A stretch of 64,000 nucleotides of DNA from Sorghum bicolor (lineage: Eukaryota; Streptophyta; Magnoliopsida; Poales; Poaceae), in assembly GCF_000003195.3 (NCBI RefSeq), contig NC_012879.2, positions 40,864,338 to 40,928,337 of the forward strand. The letters are read 5' to 3'. This document shows, one piece after another, positions 1 to 11,403 of this stretch. Below the pieces are notes generated by a model. It was not told where the DNA came from, did no database searches, and saw nothing but the letters and a program-made list of their open reading frames with translations. Each line of letters begins with the position of its first letter. Within the stretch, counting starts at the first letter, position 1. Made by a program: the position numbers and the translations under genes.

Positions 1-341
1 CCAGTGCTTGGGAACAACAATCGCACTGGAGGGCCGAATCACCAGAAGAACATCCTTCAGCCTCCACAGTAGGCCGAACCAACTTGGAGCGCCTCCAAGC
101 TAAGCTTGGGGGACTGGTGGTGCGCACGGATGAGATCTAGGATACTCTCCAACAACACATCCAAACCACCGATTCGCACCGCCAGCAGGCCGTGGAGTGG
201 CACCAGCAAGGGTTGCTATGGCAACAGCAACAACAGGCCTGGCACCAGCAGCAGCAAGAAGAAATGCAAGCTCGCCAAGATCAGCTGCTGAAATAGTCCC
301 AAGACTTCTGGCGGTACATGGGGTACAACCCCGATCAGTAG
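1..341 (+). pseudogene. 3' end of a glutamine-rich retroelement ORF (left Athila/Tat-like element)
   Basis: One frame is rich in Gln, His and Trp and ends ...FWRYMGYNPDQ at a TAG (339-341). In-frame TAG codons at 138 and 294 break it. The ending resembles the minus-strand ORF at the right edge of the window (63502-63992, ...MMRFWNIG), and both are followed by a purine-rich AGCTTGGGGGAG tract and a long AT-rich untranslated stretch before an LTR. I read it as the last ORF of an Athila/Tat-like Ty3-gypsy element whose remainder lies to the left of the window. No enzymatic domain is visible in this tail, and its function is unknown to me. Confidence 0.5.
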
Positions 342-1456
342 GCCAGAAGCTAGCTTGGGGGAGGACCCCCAATCCCGAGGTTATCTGCATTGCATATTTA
401 TTTTCATGCATCCTTAATTTTAAATTAGCATGTTTACTATATGAAATTTCCATTAGTTAAATTCATGTTTTAATTATTGCATATAAAAAAATAAAAAAAA
501 AATAAAAAATGCTAAAAATACAAAAATATAATTCCACTCTTATATGTGATGTAAGATATATGCTTCTTCCTTGTTGAAATGATGAATAGTTTCTCTATCG
601 TAATTTCTTTCCAGTATCTAGTTTCAACCTTGAATTCTCCAAATTAATAAAATGATTAAATGCGTGGGTTGCAAAATGCTCTATCTAAAGTCTAAAGTAA
701 TTAATGGATATATTTGTCATGATCTGAGCTGCTAGTATCCTGTTCTAAACAACGCTAGAGTTCTGGAGTTTTTACAAAAATAAAATAATCACATTGAGTT
801 AGATTAAGCTTTGTTGACCCTTTGAGAGGTTGTCATACCATTGAAAACAGAAATATTTCATTATGTTATCATCTCAAAAGTTTGTTAGAAGGCATATGGC
901 TATGAAAAAGAAAAAAAAAGCATCCGAGGAAATAAAAAAGGACATGTGTCCGAAACCTCAAAAAGAAAAAAGATCACAAGGAAATAAAAAGGGACATGTG
1001 TCCGGAACCTCGAAAAAAAAACAAAAATAAAAAAAATGGGCAAGTGCCCAATAGTAGAATTAGCCACATAGCCATGTGTCTCTAATAGACAAAAAGAGAA
1101 TGATGGAAAAGAAAAAGTTTTCAAAAATTCAATGGTATGATTAACTTTCTCTTTGGATCCATTGTTTAATTTGACAAATAAATGTGCTAAGTTTTGAAAA
1201 TCAAAAACTCTGGAACAAAGGTGAAGTAAAGAACTAGGGATATAGCACTCGATCTGATCAAATCCATCCTGCAAATGCTTAAGGACCCAAGGTATGAGCA
1301 ACAAGCCCCATGACATATCTGTTCAAAATTCAAAGGTGAATTCTTGTTTGAAGGTATGTACTGGATAGAAGTGAAAATATTGTAGCAACTCCTGATCAAC
1401 AACCAAGATCTTAGATTCTTGCTCGAGGACGAGCAAGGGGTAAGCTTGGGGGAGTT
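342..1456 (+). other. 3' untranslated internal region of the left element, ending in the PPT
   Basis: AT-rich and without coding capacity. It starts with a PPT-like AGCTTGGGGGAG (352-363) and ends with AAGCTTGGGGGAG (1442-1454), directly before the LTR. A third copy of the tract lies at 102-113. Between 900 and 1060 an A-rich block carries three short palindromes (940-951, 992-1003, 1038-1049), each able to form a 4-bp stem with a tetraloop and followed by AGTAGAATTA-like sequence. The same module recurs near the right edge of the window. Confidence 0.6.
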
Positions 1457-3363
1457 TGTTGGCAGTTCTTAATGACATATTTACCCCGCCAACATAGTCC
1501 ATGCAAAGGAAGACAAGCATGTATTTTACTCACATATACTTATTAAATGCTTACCAAGTTCCACATGTAGTGCAAGTTGTGTTTTGCAGATCATATACAG
1601 GCATACAGGTGGAAAGCAAATAAAAAGGCGCAATCCGACACGTCAAAAAATGCGCAAATAAACAAGTACCCAAAAGCCCAATATAGAAGTGCATCAATTT
1701 GTAGGTGGATCTGGACTTAGGGGCCCGAGAGGAAGGCAACGGGCTTTGGGCCGGGGCCAGCGGGGCCCACTAGGGGGCGGCCGCCCCCTAGGGTCGGCCA
1801 ACCCTGACCCAGCCCATCTCGGCACCGCCTTTCGCAGAGGCGGTGCTGAGCCTATCCTCCCGCAGTACCCGCGTGCAAATTTTAGTTTACACCCTGGGGA
1901 ACCGACCTTCCCCACCTATTTTAGGAGGGGGAGAGGGAGGCTCCATGCATCTCATCACATTCACAATCAACACTCCACCTTCAAGGCACTTGGGCACTAC
2001 CTCTTCTTAGTTTTTCCTTTTAGCTTTTAGAGAGAGAGTTGGGTGAGCTATCAAGGAGGGCTTGGCTCCTTGGAGAGAAACTTGGGTATGAATAAAGAAT
2101 ATCTTTACTCTAAGTCCATGCCTTATCATGTCCGATATAGTTCTTCATGTGAAGTAGAGTATAGTTCTTATGCTATGGTATATGGTATAGATCATAAGCC
2201 ATGTTTTATGATGCTAGCATATGAACTAGAATATAGTTCTAGTGGAAATGATACGACATACATTTTAGTATATAGTTCTTATAGTATAATGCTACCCTAG
2301 GGCTAGTAGTGTAATATATGAACTAGTGCTAAGTGTATGTTATATTATTCTCACTTAGGACTTTAGTCTAATTGCTTCATGTTAATAATTGCCTAGAAAT
2401 AGCTTTGTGTGAAGATGGGGGTTTATCATGCTCTTTTGAGTAGGCTCGGGCTTCTTACCTGTCGATCCGTAGGGTCGGGGACCCGGGGGAGTCTGAGTAG
2501 GTTCTTTGCATGTAAGCATGGTACTTGGGTGTAAAGGCCGGGTAAATGCATTCTCCTAGTCCACGGTTGAGGGGATGGCGGCAGGTGGTGACAGCCCTGT
2601 CCGTCCTTGGCATTCCCCCACGTTTGGCTAGGGTGTAGGAGTCTAAATAGTTGCGGAGGTTGCTGGCAGACCAGTACTCGCATAACCTCCCAAACCATCT
2701 AAACCCAGGACTAGATCTAAGTAGTATGATTACATGATTAACTTGTTCTATGACATGATCTGTATCTAGGACCACACCTGCTCCAATAGGTTGTTTGTTT
2801 ATTCTTTGATTCAATTCATTCTTTTAGTCTCTTTTTATTCCTTAGCCCATATGCCATGCCTAGATTGTGATGGATCACTATTCTACATATAAATGTTTAT
2901 CACCTGCTATGACCTTTGATTCCATTATTGCTATCATAATTACTTTGATCTATGCTTATCTTAGAATCCTTAACATATTAAGGCTTCCTTAGAGCGAACC
3001 TATAAATATGACACTCGGTAAATCCCTGGGTTGAAATGCTACACGATAATTCCCGTCCGCTTGCGGTACTTAAACTCCAAACCTAAGGAACTATCACCCC
3101 GGTATATACTTAACACTATTGCTAGACATGCGCCGAGCTAGTGACTTGTTAAGGAATACCAACATGGCAATCCTAGTGCCACTACCATGATTAAGAACTG
3201 GAACCCTACCCTAACGGTAATAAGGCGCCGTTATCGGGAAGGTAGATCTAGCTTCCTATTCAAGGTGGTGATGCTACGGATCTGCCAATATAACACTGCC
3301 AATGTCATTATCATGAGTAGAGCATAACCCTATTCTAGGTAGCAACGCTAAGAAACGCTAACA
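1457..3363 (+). repeat. LTR of the left Athila/Tat-like gypsy element (1907 bp)
   Basis: It begins TGTTGGC immediately after the polypurine tract and ends GCTAACA eight bases before a TGGCACCGTTGC primer-binding site, so both borders are marked. The termini are near-perfect inverted repeats. Inside are four copies of TATAGTTCT (2136-2280) in a degenerate tandem array, and the motif CCGCTTGCGG near 3057, which is shared with the LTRs at 56-62 kb. Having a PPT on its left and a PBS on its right, this single LTR sits between two internal regions. That points to a tandem or recombined array rather than a simple 3' LTR. Confidence 0.75.
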
Positions 3364-3502
3364 AGCATTTCTGGCACCGTTGCTTAGGATAGATTTATAC
3401 TCTAATCTTGGTGATTGCATTAGTAAGTGTTATCACGACATTTGTGACATCGTTGCTGAGGACGGATTAAACCCTGTTCTTAGTGATGACATTAAGAAAT
3501 GC
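3364..3502 (+). other. Primer-binding site and truncated 5' leader
   Basis: TGGCACCGTTGC (3372-3383) matches the primer-binding site usual in Athila/Tat elements (TGGCGCCGTTGCC). About 120 bp of leader follow. At about 3502 the sequence changes abruptly into the antisense ORF of gypsy copy 1. The join falls inside that ORF (homology with copy 2 begins at CCGCTTTATGCGGGC), so both partners are truncated here. Confidence 0.65.
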
Positions 3503-6500
3503 CAACACCGCTTTATGCGGGCGCTCTGCCACCATTACGGCGTGGAGCTCCAGCATTTTTCGCTGAACGCCATCACCGCCGCGGTGAATTTTGCTGCGGT
3601 GTGTGAGGGTTACCTAGGGATGATGCCACACTGGGACCTATGGCTCCACTTGTACCAGGGCGAGCTCTTCAATGCCCCTGGTGGAGCTATAGGGGTGAGG
3701 AAGCCGGTACAGGCCGGCTGCCTCAACCTGGTGCTAAAGACCGGCAAGGCGGAGGAGCCTCGAGAGTACATCCCGGTGGGGCTGACGTCGAACCACGCCG
3801 GGTGGGACTCCTAGTGGTTCTATTTGCAAAACGACGACAACCTCTTCCCCGACTACACTGGGCGCTTGATCTCAGTGTGCCCAGACCACTAGAACTACGA
3901 CGTCGTCAAGACCCTCCAGTTGCGGCTCCGCCCCATCCTCGACGCCCTAAAGAAACTTCGTGTGGAAGGCTTGACCGCTGCGCTCGTCCTTTCAGCCGTG
4001 CACCATCGATGGGTGCTCCTGTTCATGTCTCAGCCGCTGAGGATGGACGAAATGAGCCCTGGCGTTTTGTCTCGCGACCTCGAGGCGTGCCGAATGTCCA
4101 ACAAGGCGCCTGTGGACGACGAGGTCGCTGCCAGAGTTAGGGCGACCGTCGCGGGCGATTTCCAACCCGAGCGCGTCAACGGCTTCCCCATGAGGCCCGA
4201 TGAGGGGTCGATCGACCTGGTAAGTCTTTCTCTACCATTGCTTGATTCTTCCATCCTTTTCTGGGACTTACTCTCATTTTCACAGGGCTCGATCGATGCT
4301 CGGTCCTCGAGGCCTCCGGTGACGGAGGACGACGTCGATCGAGATAGGAGGTGTGAGTCCATGGAGAAACAAAAGACCGCAAAGGACTTAGAAAAGAAGA
4401 AAGAGAAGAAAAAGAACCTCGAGCGGCAAGCGGTCGAGAAACGCTGCGCGAAGTCGAGGCAGAGGTGGGAATCCGAGGAAGAATCCCCCGATGAGGACGA
4501 TGGTGGCGATGGTGATAGCGATAGCGACGACTCTGAGGGGATGGCGGCCCGCCTTGACAAAATCCTCGAGGGTCCGCCGCAAGCCGACACCAACGTCCCG
4601 CAGACGGGAGCTCCTAAGAGGGCGTCGGGTGGATCCCGTGATGGTCAATGGAGGCAGTCTTTACTGAGTCGCTCTCGCGCCGACACCCCCCCTGTGACCG
4701 CGCCGGGTCAGGCCATTCTGGGCCCCAACCTCCTCCCGCATCTAGAGCGGGCCACTGGGTTAAGTCTATGGCGACGGGGCCGCTGACCTGTGGCCGCGCC
4801 GCGGCCTCGAGTCAGGGGGAAATAGGTCGTGGGAGCTCTACCCCTGGTACTCGTTAATCGGGAGACGTCGAGCCGCGGCCCGCGCCTGCCCTCGAGAAGC
4901 CTGGGGTCTCGACGCGGGGCAGTTCGAGAGAAGTTGGTCGAGGCGCCGGCAGGCGGGTTGTTCTTCCCGTGGGGTAAGATTTAAACGTTGCTGTTCTTGT
5001 TTTCCGATGTCTTGCGAGTTCTCAGGCTACGGCTTTCCTTACGTTATTTTCGCTTCTCTAGGTTGAAGCGGCCGCTGGAACAAGCCTAGCCCTCGATGGC
5101 CAAGAAGTTAAAGGTGGGGGCGGTTTCCAAGGACTAGGGTAATTGGTTTAATTTCCTTTCAATAGTGTTGGAGTCGTGTGATCCTTACGTCGAGCTTCTT
5201 AGCGGCTGATGTGTTGTTTTTGAATGCACACAGGTTCGTCTCATCCTCGACCATCGACGGGCGTCAAGGGCACCCCGCCCCGTCCATCGGTGGGAGAGAC
5301 TGCCCCACCGTCACCAAGGCGGGTCGAGGCGTCTCACGCTCAAGAGCATGAGGGAGCCCCCAAGCCTCCCCAGTCTGGGGGCGTGGGGGATCCCATTACC
5401 GTTAGCGATGGGTCCGGCGGTGATCAGCTCTCGAAGGACGCCTGTTCCATGGATGTAGAGGTCGCGGCCTCTCCCATCGCGAAATGGACACCCTGGCCTA
5501 TCGGGCCTCACTCCGTCAAGGAGAGGAGGAAGAAGGAAGAAGAGGAGCGTGAGCAGGAGCCGCAACCACAACCGCACGAGATGCGGCAACAGCCACAGCG
5601 GGGTGAATCGCTCGAGGACGAGTTGGAGCAGTGTCGGTAGCAGGAGTTGCTGGAACTCCAACGACAGCAGCAGCAACAGAGCCAACAGTTGGAAGAGCAG
5701 CTTGAACTGCCGCCGCATAGCCCGCGCCGGCCTGAATCGTCACCGCCGCAAGGGCCCGAGGCCGGGGAGGTGGAGTTGCCATTTTACGGCCCTCCGACCC
5801 CTGCGTGGCTCCGCCCAGGGGCGCCGGCTTCCATCCCGGCCGAGCCAAGGCGGGCAGATGGTGTGGTGGCACTTGCCTGTGCCATGCGCACCCCCACGGA
5901 CCCCCAGTCAGAGATCAAGGGCATGATTTATGGTATCGAGGGAATTGCCCTCGGGTTCCTTCGAGACCGGCGGCCATGGGTAGACCTTAGCACCGTTGGG
6001 GAGGATGAGGCTGCGACGTTAGGCGGAGGTGATGCCGGGGAGACCGGGACCTGGAGGACGGTGGGCGACGACGGGCGATTTCCCTCCCTCATCGACCTGT
6101 TCTTGTGCCATGGCGGGTCACTCGAGACTGTCCAGGAACTCATCCAGGGCGTCAAGGCGCACACGGAGGAGGAGATGGAGAACTGGGGCCCCGGTCGGAT
6201 CCGTATTCGGGCCTCCACCGATCCGTCAGAGCCCAATATTTTTATGGATGATCGGAAGGAGGCCGAGAAATGGGAGCATCTCGAGGAGCTTCGTCTCTGG
6301 ATGAAGCACGTGGTGGGACTTATGTCTGACATCGTCAACAATGGGCTTGGTCAAGCTTATTTTGTAAGTATCTTTGGACCTTAGCCATTTGGGCATATAA
6401 TCTTGTATTCTTACTGTTCAACTACTGGCTCGTAGGATCTGAAAGATACCTCCCGCTTGAAGTTGGGTTTCATTCATGCGACGCGGTGCGGCTGGGAGCA

Positions 6501-7656
6501 GCTTCCTCTTCTCAAGGACCAACTCCTGGAGTCACAGGAGAAGCTTCTCAAGGCCTACAAGGACCTTTTGGCGCTCCAGGAGGAGAAAAAGGAGACAGAG
6601 GCCACCCTGGCCGAAGCTCGGGAAGCCTCGAGGAAGGCAGCAGAAGAGGCCATGCAGCTGAGGGAGCGGACCATGATGGTTGAGGAGGCTACGTCCAAGG
6701 CCCGGGAAGAGGCCATATTTTACAAGGACACGGCCGCCGATCTTGACAAGGAGAAGGACCTCATCAAGGCTGACCTTGCCTCTGCCCGAGAGGCCTATCG
6801 AGAGATGAAGGGAGAGTGTGTGAAGAGCAAAATCGCTCGGAGCGCCACGGAGGAGGCTAGGAAGAAGGCCCTCGAGGATCTCGAGGTGGAGCCGGCTCGC
6901 TCTCGCAGCCTCTCTGACAACATCGATCGTCTGAAGAGAGCGTTGTTGGAGAAAGAGGGAGCTATCACACAGGCGGGCAAGGTGATCGAGGACTTGCGGG
7001 TCGCCAACACTGACCTGGCCCGCTTTTACAGGGAGATCGAGGGGGCCAACACCGATTTTGTTGGTCAAAATACTGCTCTGGAGGAGAGGATTCGCGGTAA
7101 GCTTGTTTACACTTTCATACTTCTTTTGGCAATGTCCTTTTTTGTGTTGTCTAATTTCCCCGTATCGGTCTTTGCAGGGATTAAGGACGAGCTTCTGGCT
7201 GCCCAGGTCGAGGTCCGCTCCGCCAAGGCTCAGCTCGAGGAGGAGGTTGCTTTAAACGGTCAACTAAGGACTGCGATAAGCGACCTCTCGGTCTCCTGGG
7301 AGCTTGAGCCTGCGGACGAGTCAAGGGAGCAGGCTCGAGGCGACGCGCTGGTCGATCAACTGTGCTACCTAGGCGCCACGCTGAGGGATCGAGTGCGGGA
7401 CACCCTTCATACTGAGGTGAAGCTAGCAATGGCGGTCGTCTGCTCGAGCTTTTCCTATGATATGGAGGTGGTGTCCCATGGCTTCGTCACCGACATTTCT
7501 AAGACCGAGGCCGAGAACGAGGAGAGGCTCCACGCCTTGATCGACGACGCGGAGGTCCCTAGGGAAAGGCTGGCGAAGCTGTTCGAGCCAGAAGTACTTC
7601 CTCCCGAGACTAGCCCGGGCGCGGACGATGGTGGTGAGCGCCGAGACACGGACTAA
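3503..7656 (+). pseudogene. Antisense additional ORF (aORF) of gypsy copy 1: Transposase_28-like plus coiled-coil protein, six exons
   Basis: Exons read 3503-4219, 4286-4973, 5062-5138, 5234-6363, 6436-7096 and 7178-7656, each bounded by GT and AG (e.g. CTG|GTAAGT, TTTGCAG|GG). Exon 1 encodes the 'putative gypsy type transposon' domain (RALCHHYGVELQHF, EGYLGMMPHWDLWLH). Exon 2 is Lys/Glu/Asp-rich and NLS-like. Exon 4 has a Gln-rich stretch then a conserved block (AEKWEHLEELRLWMKHVVGL). Exons 5-6 encode a long heptad coiled coil and end ...AKLFEPEVLPPE. The promoter and about 66 N-terminal codons are missing. Lesions include TAG at 3812 (CAG in copy 2), TAG at 3890 (TGG in copy 2), TAG at 5087 and 5638, and a frameshift in exon 2. 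Domain naming is from memory of the Pfam family; the function is unknown. Confidence 0.75.
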
Positions 7657-8176
7657 GGCCTGTGAGCCTATTCTGGGTGCCAAGGCCCACTGTAAAGTAC
7701 TTATTGTCTATCTTAAGTGGTACACTGTGCCTTGAATGGTTTTTATGATTTGTGAATATCTGCTTATCTTTGTGCTCGAAATTCCTTTGTTTCCTCGTTC
7801 GGTCTTTTGTTAAGGCGACTTTGATTGCCTCGAGGGTGAGGGAGTGAGTAGAGTTACCATAGCCCAGGGGCGTAGGTGTTCTTAGGCTCGTCGCCTCTCA
7901 GCCCTTAAGGGGCTCGAGGTGCCCCTATTACTCGACCGTGCGAGGTTTACTTATAGGAAATAAAAAATCGTTCAGTTTTTAGGAACTTGGGGGGTGCCCC
8001 CTGCTAGCCCCCAAGGGAGTATCGACTATGATGGATCATAGTTGGTACTCCCTTCTAACGTCGAGACCTTGACCGGCGAAAAAGTAAACTATTTGAGGAA
8101 AAGATCTCATTTATTCATGCATTCATTCATAGGATCTTGGTACAGAATGTACATGAGAGCATAAAACTTTAAAACT
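7657..8176. other. Convergent spacer between aORF and pol of copy 1
   Basis: About 520 bp between the ends of the two convergent genes. It carries a strong inverted repeat (8013-8054) and, in pol sense, a CTTGGGGGCTAG purine tract. No ORF is supported. Copy 2 has an equivalent spacer of about 551 bp at 29062-29612. Confidence 0.6.
8013..8054 (-). terminator. Hairpin in the pol/aORF convergent spacer, copy 1
   Basis: AAGGGAGTATCGACTATGA, a 4-nt TGGA loop, then an arm whose reverse complement is AAGGGAGTACCAACTATGA (17 of 19 match). Copy 2 has the same hairpin with a different outer stem that still pairs. Because it lies between convergent genes it could mark or form their 3' ends; a terminator role is inferred. 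Confidence 0.45.
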
Positions 8177-9398
8177 CTAGGGGTAGAATCGACGTAGCTG
8201 TTTGATGTTCCACGCGTTGGTGAAGACTACACCTCTTTCATCCACGCGTTTGTACGTCCCTGGCTTCAGGACCTCGGCCACCACGTATGGGCCTTCCCAG
8301 GGCCGGGTCAGCTTGTGGCGTCCATGGTTGCTTTGTCATCGCCGTAGGACGAGATCGCCCATGTTCAGATCCGTTTTGCGCACGTGCTTGTCGTGATAGT
8401 GTTGAAGCTTCTGCTGGTATCTTGCGGAGTTGAGGAGGGCCATGTCTCGACCTTCCTCGAGCTAGTCGACCGTGTTCTCTTGAGTTTCCTTGTTCGTCTG
8501 CTTGTTGTAGGCCTTGAGTTGAGGTGACCCATACTCTAGGTCTGTTGGAAGCACAACCTCGGAGCCGTAGACCATGAAGAATGGGGTATATTTTGTGGCC
8601 CTGCTAGGCGTCGTCCTTAAGCTCCACAGGACCGAAGAGAGCTCTTCGACCAATTTCTTGCCGAATTTCTTCAACCGGTTGAAGATTCTCGGTTTGAGCC
8701 CCTGCAAAATCATGCCGTTGGCACGCTCGACCTGGCTGTTAGTTCGAGGGTGTGCTACTGCAGACCAGTTCACACTAATGTGGTGCCAGTCACAGAAGTC
8801 CAAGAACTTTTTGCCGGTGAACTGGGTGCCATTGTTGGTAATGATGACGTTGGGTATCCCAAACCGGTGGATGATGTCGGTGAAGAAAAGGACGGCTTGC
8901 TCAGAGTGGATGTTCGTGATGGGTCGAGCTTCGATCCATTTGGAGAATTTGTCGATGGCCACCAGCAAATGGGTGTATCCTCCTGCTGCTTTCTGCAGAG
9001 GTCCTACGAGGTCGAGACCCCACACCACGAACGGCCACGTGATGGGGATCATCTGGAGGGCATGAGCGGGAAGATGGGTTTGCTTGGCATAGAATTGACA
9101 CCCATGGCATGAGCGCACGAGCTCTATGGCGTCAGCTACGGCCGTTGGCCAGTAGAAGCCTTGTCAGAAAGCGTTCCCTACGAGGGTCCTGGAGCAGCGT
9201 GGTGGCCGCAAGCCCCCGAGTGTAGATCTTCGAGGAGCTTTCGGCCTTCTTCTATGGTGATGCAGCGCTGCAAGATCCCGGTCAGGCTTCGTTGATATAG
9301 TTCGTTGCTTTCGCCGTAGATCACGTATGATTTGGCCCGTCGAGTGATACGGCGAGCCTCGGATCGATCTTCCGGTAGCTCACATCAAATCAGGCAAT
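8177..9398 (-). pseudogene. Integrase region of gypsy copy 1 pol
   Basis: The minus strand shows the zinc-binding part (RSCHGCQFYAKQTHLPAH), the rve core with WGLDLVGP, and RTNSQVERAN, the three blocks that hold the D, D and E of retroviral-type integrases. The second catalytic Asp is replaced by Asn: the usual ITDNGTQF reads ITNNGTQF here (complement of 8821-8840), which should abolish catalysis. Copy 2 keeps the Asp. A stop at 8462 breaks the C-terminal part; homology continues to the pol terminator TAG at 8177-8179 (...RRFYP). Confidence 0.8.
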
Positions 9399-10323
9399 CA
9401 AGAAATGGCGTGCACCAGTCGAACGGTTGACCGGGACGCTGTTCCACTTCCATTACTTCCGCTGCTGCTAGCAGTGCTTCGATAGCGTCGGTTGGATGGG
9501 GGCGGTGGTTTTGAGGTCAGCCCCAAGCTCAAGTCGACGGATGGCTCGTGCAGATCTCTCGAGAATGCGTCGGGCGGGATCGTGCCTCGAGTCGATGCGA
9601 TCTTAGCGAGTTCATCGGCCGCCTCGTTGTAGCGTCGGGTGATGTGGACGAGCTCGAGGCCGTGGAATTTGAACTCGAGTTGAGGTACCTCCTTGTAGTA
9701 TGCCTCCATTTTTTGATCGTGGCAGCTCGAGGCCTTCATTACTTAGTCGATGACATGCTGAGAGTCGCCTCGAACGTCGAGGCGCCGAACTCCTAGCTCG
9801 ATGGCGATCTTCAGCCCGTTGACAAGGGCCTCGTACTCTGCGATGTTGTTAGATGCGGTGAAATGTATTCTAATGACATACCTCATATGGAGGCTGAGGG
9901 GTGAGATGAACAGCAGACCTGCCCCAGCTCCCGTCTTCATGAGAGATCCGTCGAAGTACATCGTCCACAGCTCCGCTTGAACTTGAGCCGGGGGGAGCTG
10001 GGAGTCCGTCCACTCCGCGACAAAGTCTGCCAGAGCTTGAGATTTGATGGCTTTGCGGGGCGCATAAGTGAGGGTCACACTCATGAGCTCGACCGACCAT
10101 TTGGTGATTCTTCCTATGGCCTCCCGACTTTGGATGATCTCTCCCAAGGGGAAGGACAAGACAACCGTGATAGGTGACCAAGGAAGTAGTGTTGCAGCTT
10201 GCATCGGGCGAGGATCACTGCGTAGATTAGTTTCTGGATCTGTGGGTACCGTACCTTGGTTTCTGATAGTACCTCGCTGATGAAGTAGACTGGCCTCTAG
10301 ACTGGCAGCACAAGTCCTTCTTC
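9398..10323 (-). pseudogene. RNase H region of gypsy copy 1 pol
   Basis: The minus strand reads TMYFDGSLMKTGAGAG, then NNIAEYEALVNGLKIAIELG and VRRLDVRGDSQHVID, the D..E..D pattern of the plant gypsy RNase H domain. It is separated from the RT by TAG codons near 10324 and split by stops near 9743. Copy 2 has the same segment intact at about 26890-27700. Confidence 0.75.
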
Positions 10324-11403
10324 CTATCTTTTGACCACCACTGCCGCACTGACCACCTGGGTTGTTGCAGCAACATACAGAAGCAGAGGTTCTGCGGGCT
10401 GAGGTGGAACTAGGACCGAGGTGGAGGTCAATGTTTTCTTTAGGCTATCGAGGGCCTCCTCGGCTTTAGGGGACCGTGAGAAACGTTCAGCTTTTTTCAA
10501 GAGCTTATATAGCGGCAATGTCTTTTCCCCTAACATCGAGATAAAACGGCTTAGCGCCACCAAACACCCCGTGACCTTTTGTACCCCCTTGACGTCTCGA
10601 ATCGGCCCCATTCTCGCAATGGCCGAGACCTTCTCGGGGTTGGCCTCGATGCCGCGTTGGGAGACTATGTACCCCAAGAGCATGCCTCGAGGCACGCCAA
10701 AGACACACTTCTCGGGGTTGAACTTGATTTTGTTGGTGCGTAGACAACCGAAAGCGATCTCGTGGTCCTGAATCAGGTCGCCTCGTTTCTTTGATTTGAC
10801 GATGATGTCATCGATGTATGCCTCGACCGTCGACCCTATATGCTCGCCAAACACGTGGAGCATGCATCGTTGGTATGTTGCCCCAGCGTTTCGGAGCCTG
10901 AACGGCTTGGTCACATAACAGTACATCCCAAAAGGCGTAATGAAAGATGTCGCGAGCTGGTCGGATTCTTTCATTTTTATTTGATGGTAACCAGAATATG
11001 CATCAAGGAAAGAAAGGGTTTCACATCCCACGGTAGAGTCAACAAATTGATCGATGCGTGGTAAAGGGAAAGGAACTTTTGGACATGCTTTATTTAAACT
11101 CGTGTAATCGACACACATCCTCATCTTCCCATTCTTTTTCTTAACTAGTACAGGGTTTGCTAACCAGTCGGGATGGTGAACCTCCTTGATGAATCCAGCC
11201 GCCAAAAGCTTGTGGATCTCCTCGCCAATCATCTTGCATTTCTCCTCGTCGAAGCGACGCAGCCGCTGTTTCACTGGCTTGGAACCGGCTCGAATTTCCA
11301 AGGAGTGCTCGGCGACTTCCCTCGGTATGCCTGGCATGTCCGAGGGACTCCATGCAAACATGTCGGCGTTTGCACGGAGAAAGTCGACGAGCACGGCTTC
11401 CTA
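10324..11403 (-). pseudogene. Reverse transcriptase region of gypsy copy 1 pol
   Basis: A 356-codon open stretch on the minus strand. It holds DMPGIPREVAEHSLEI, MRMCVDYTSLNKACPK, SFLDAYSGYHQI and the catalytic YIDDIIVKSK. It is bounded upstream by a TAG at 11401-11403 (DPK-stop-EAV) at the protease/RT junction; copy 2 has the same TAG at the same codon. Confidence 0.85.

Noticed and set aside
2043..2300. Short Ser/Tyr-rich frame
   Set aside because: Produced by the TATAGTTCT repeats in the left LTR.
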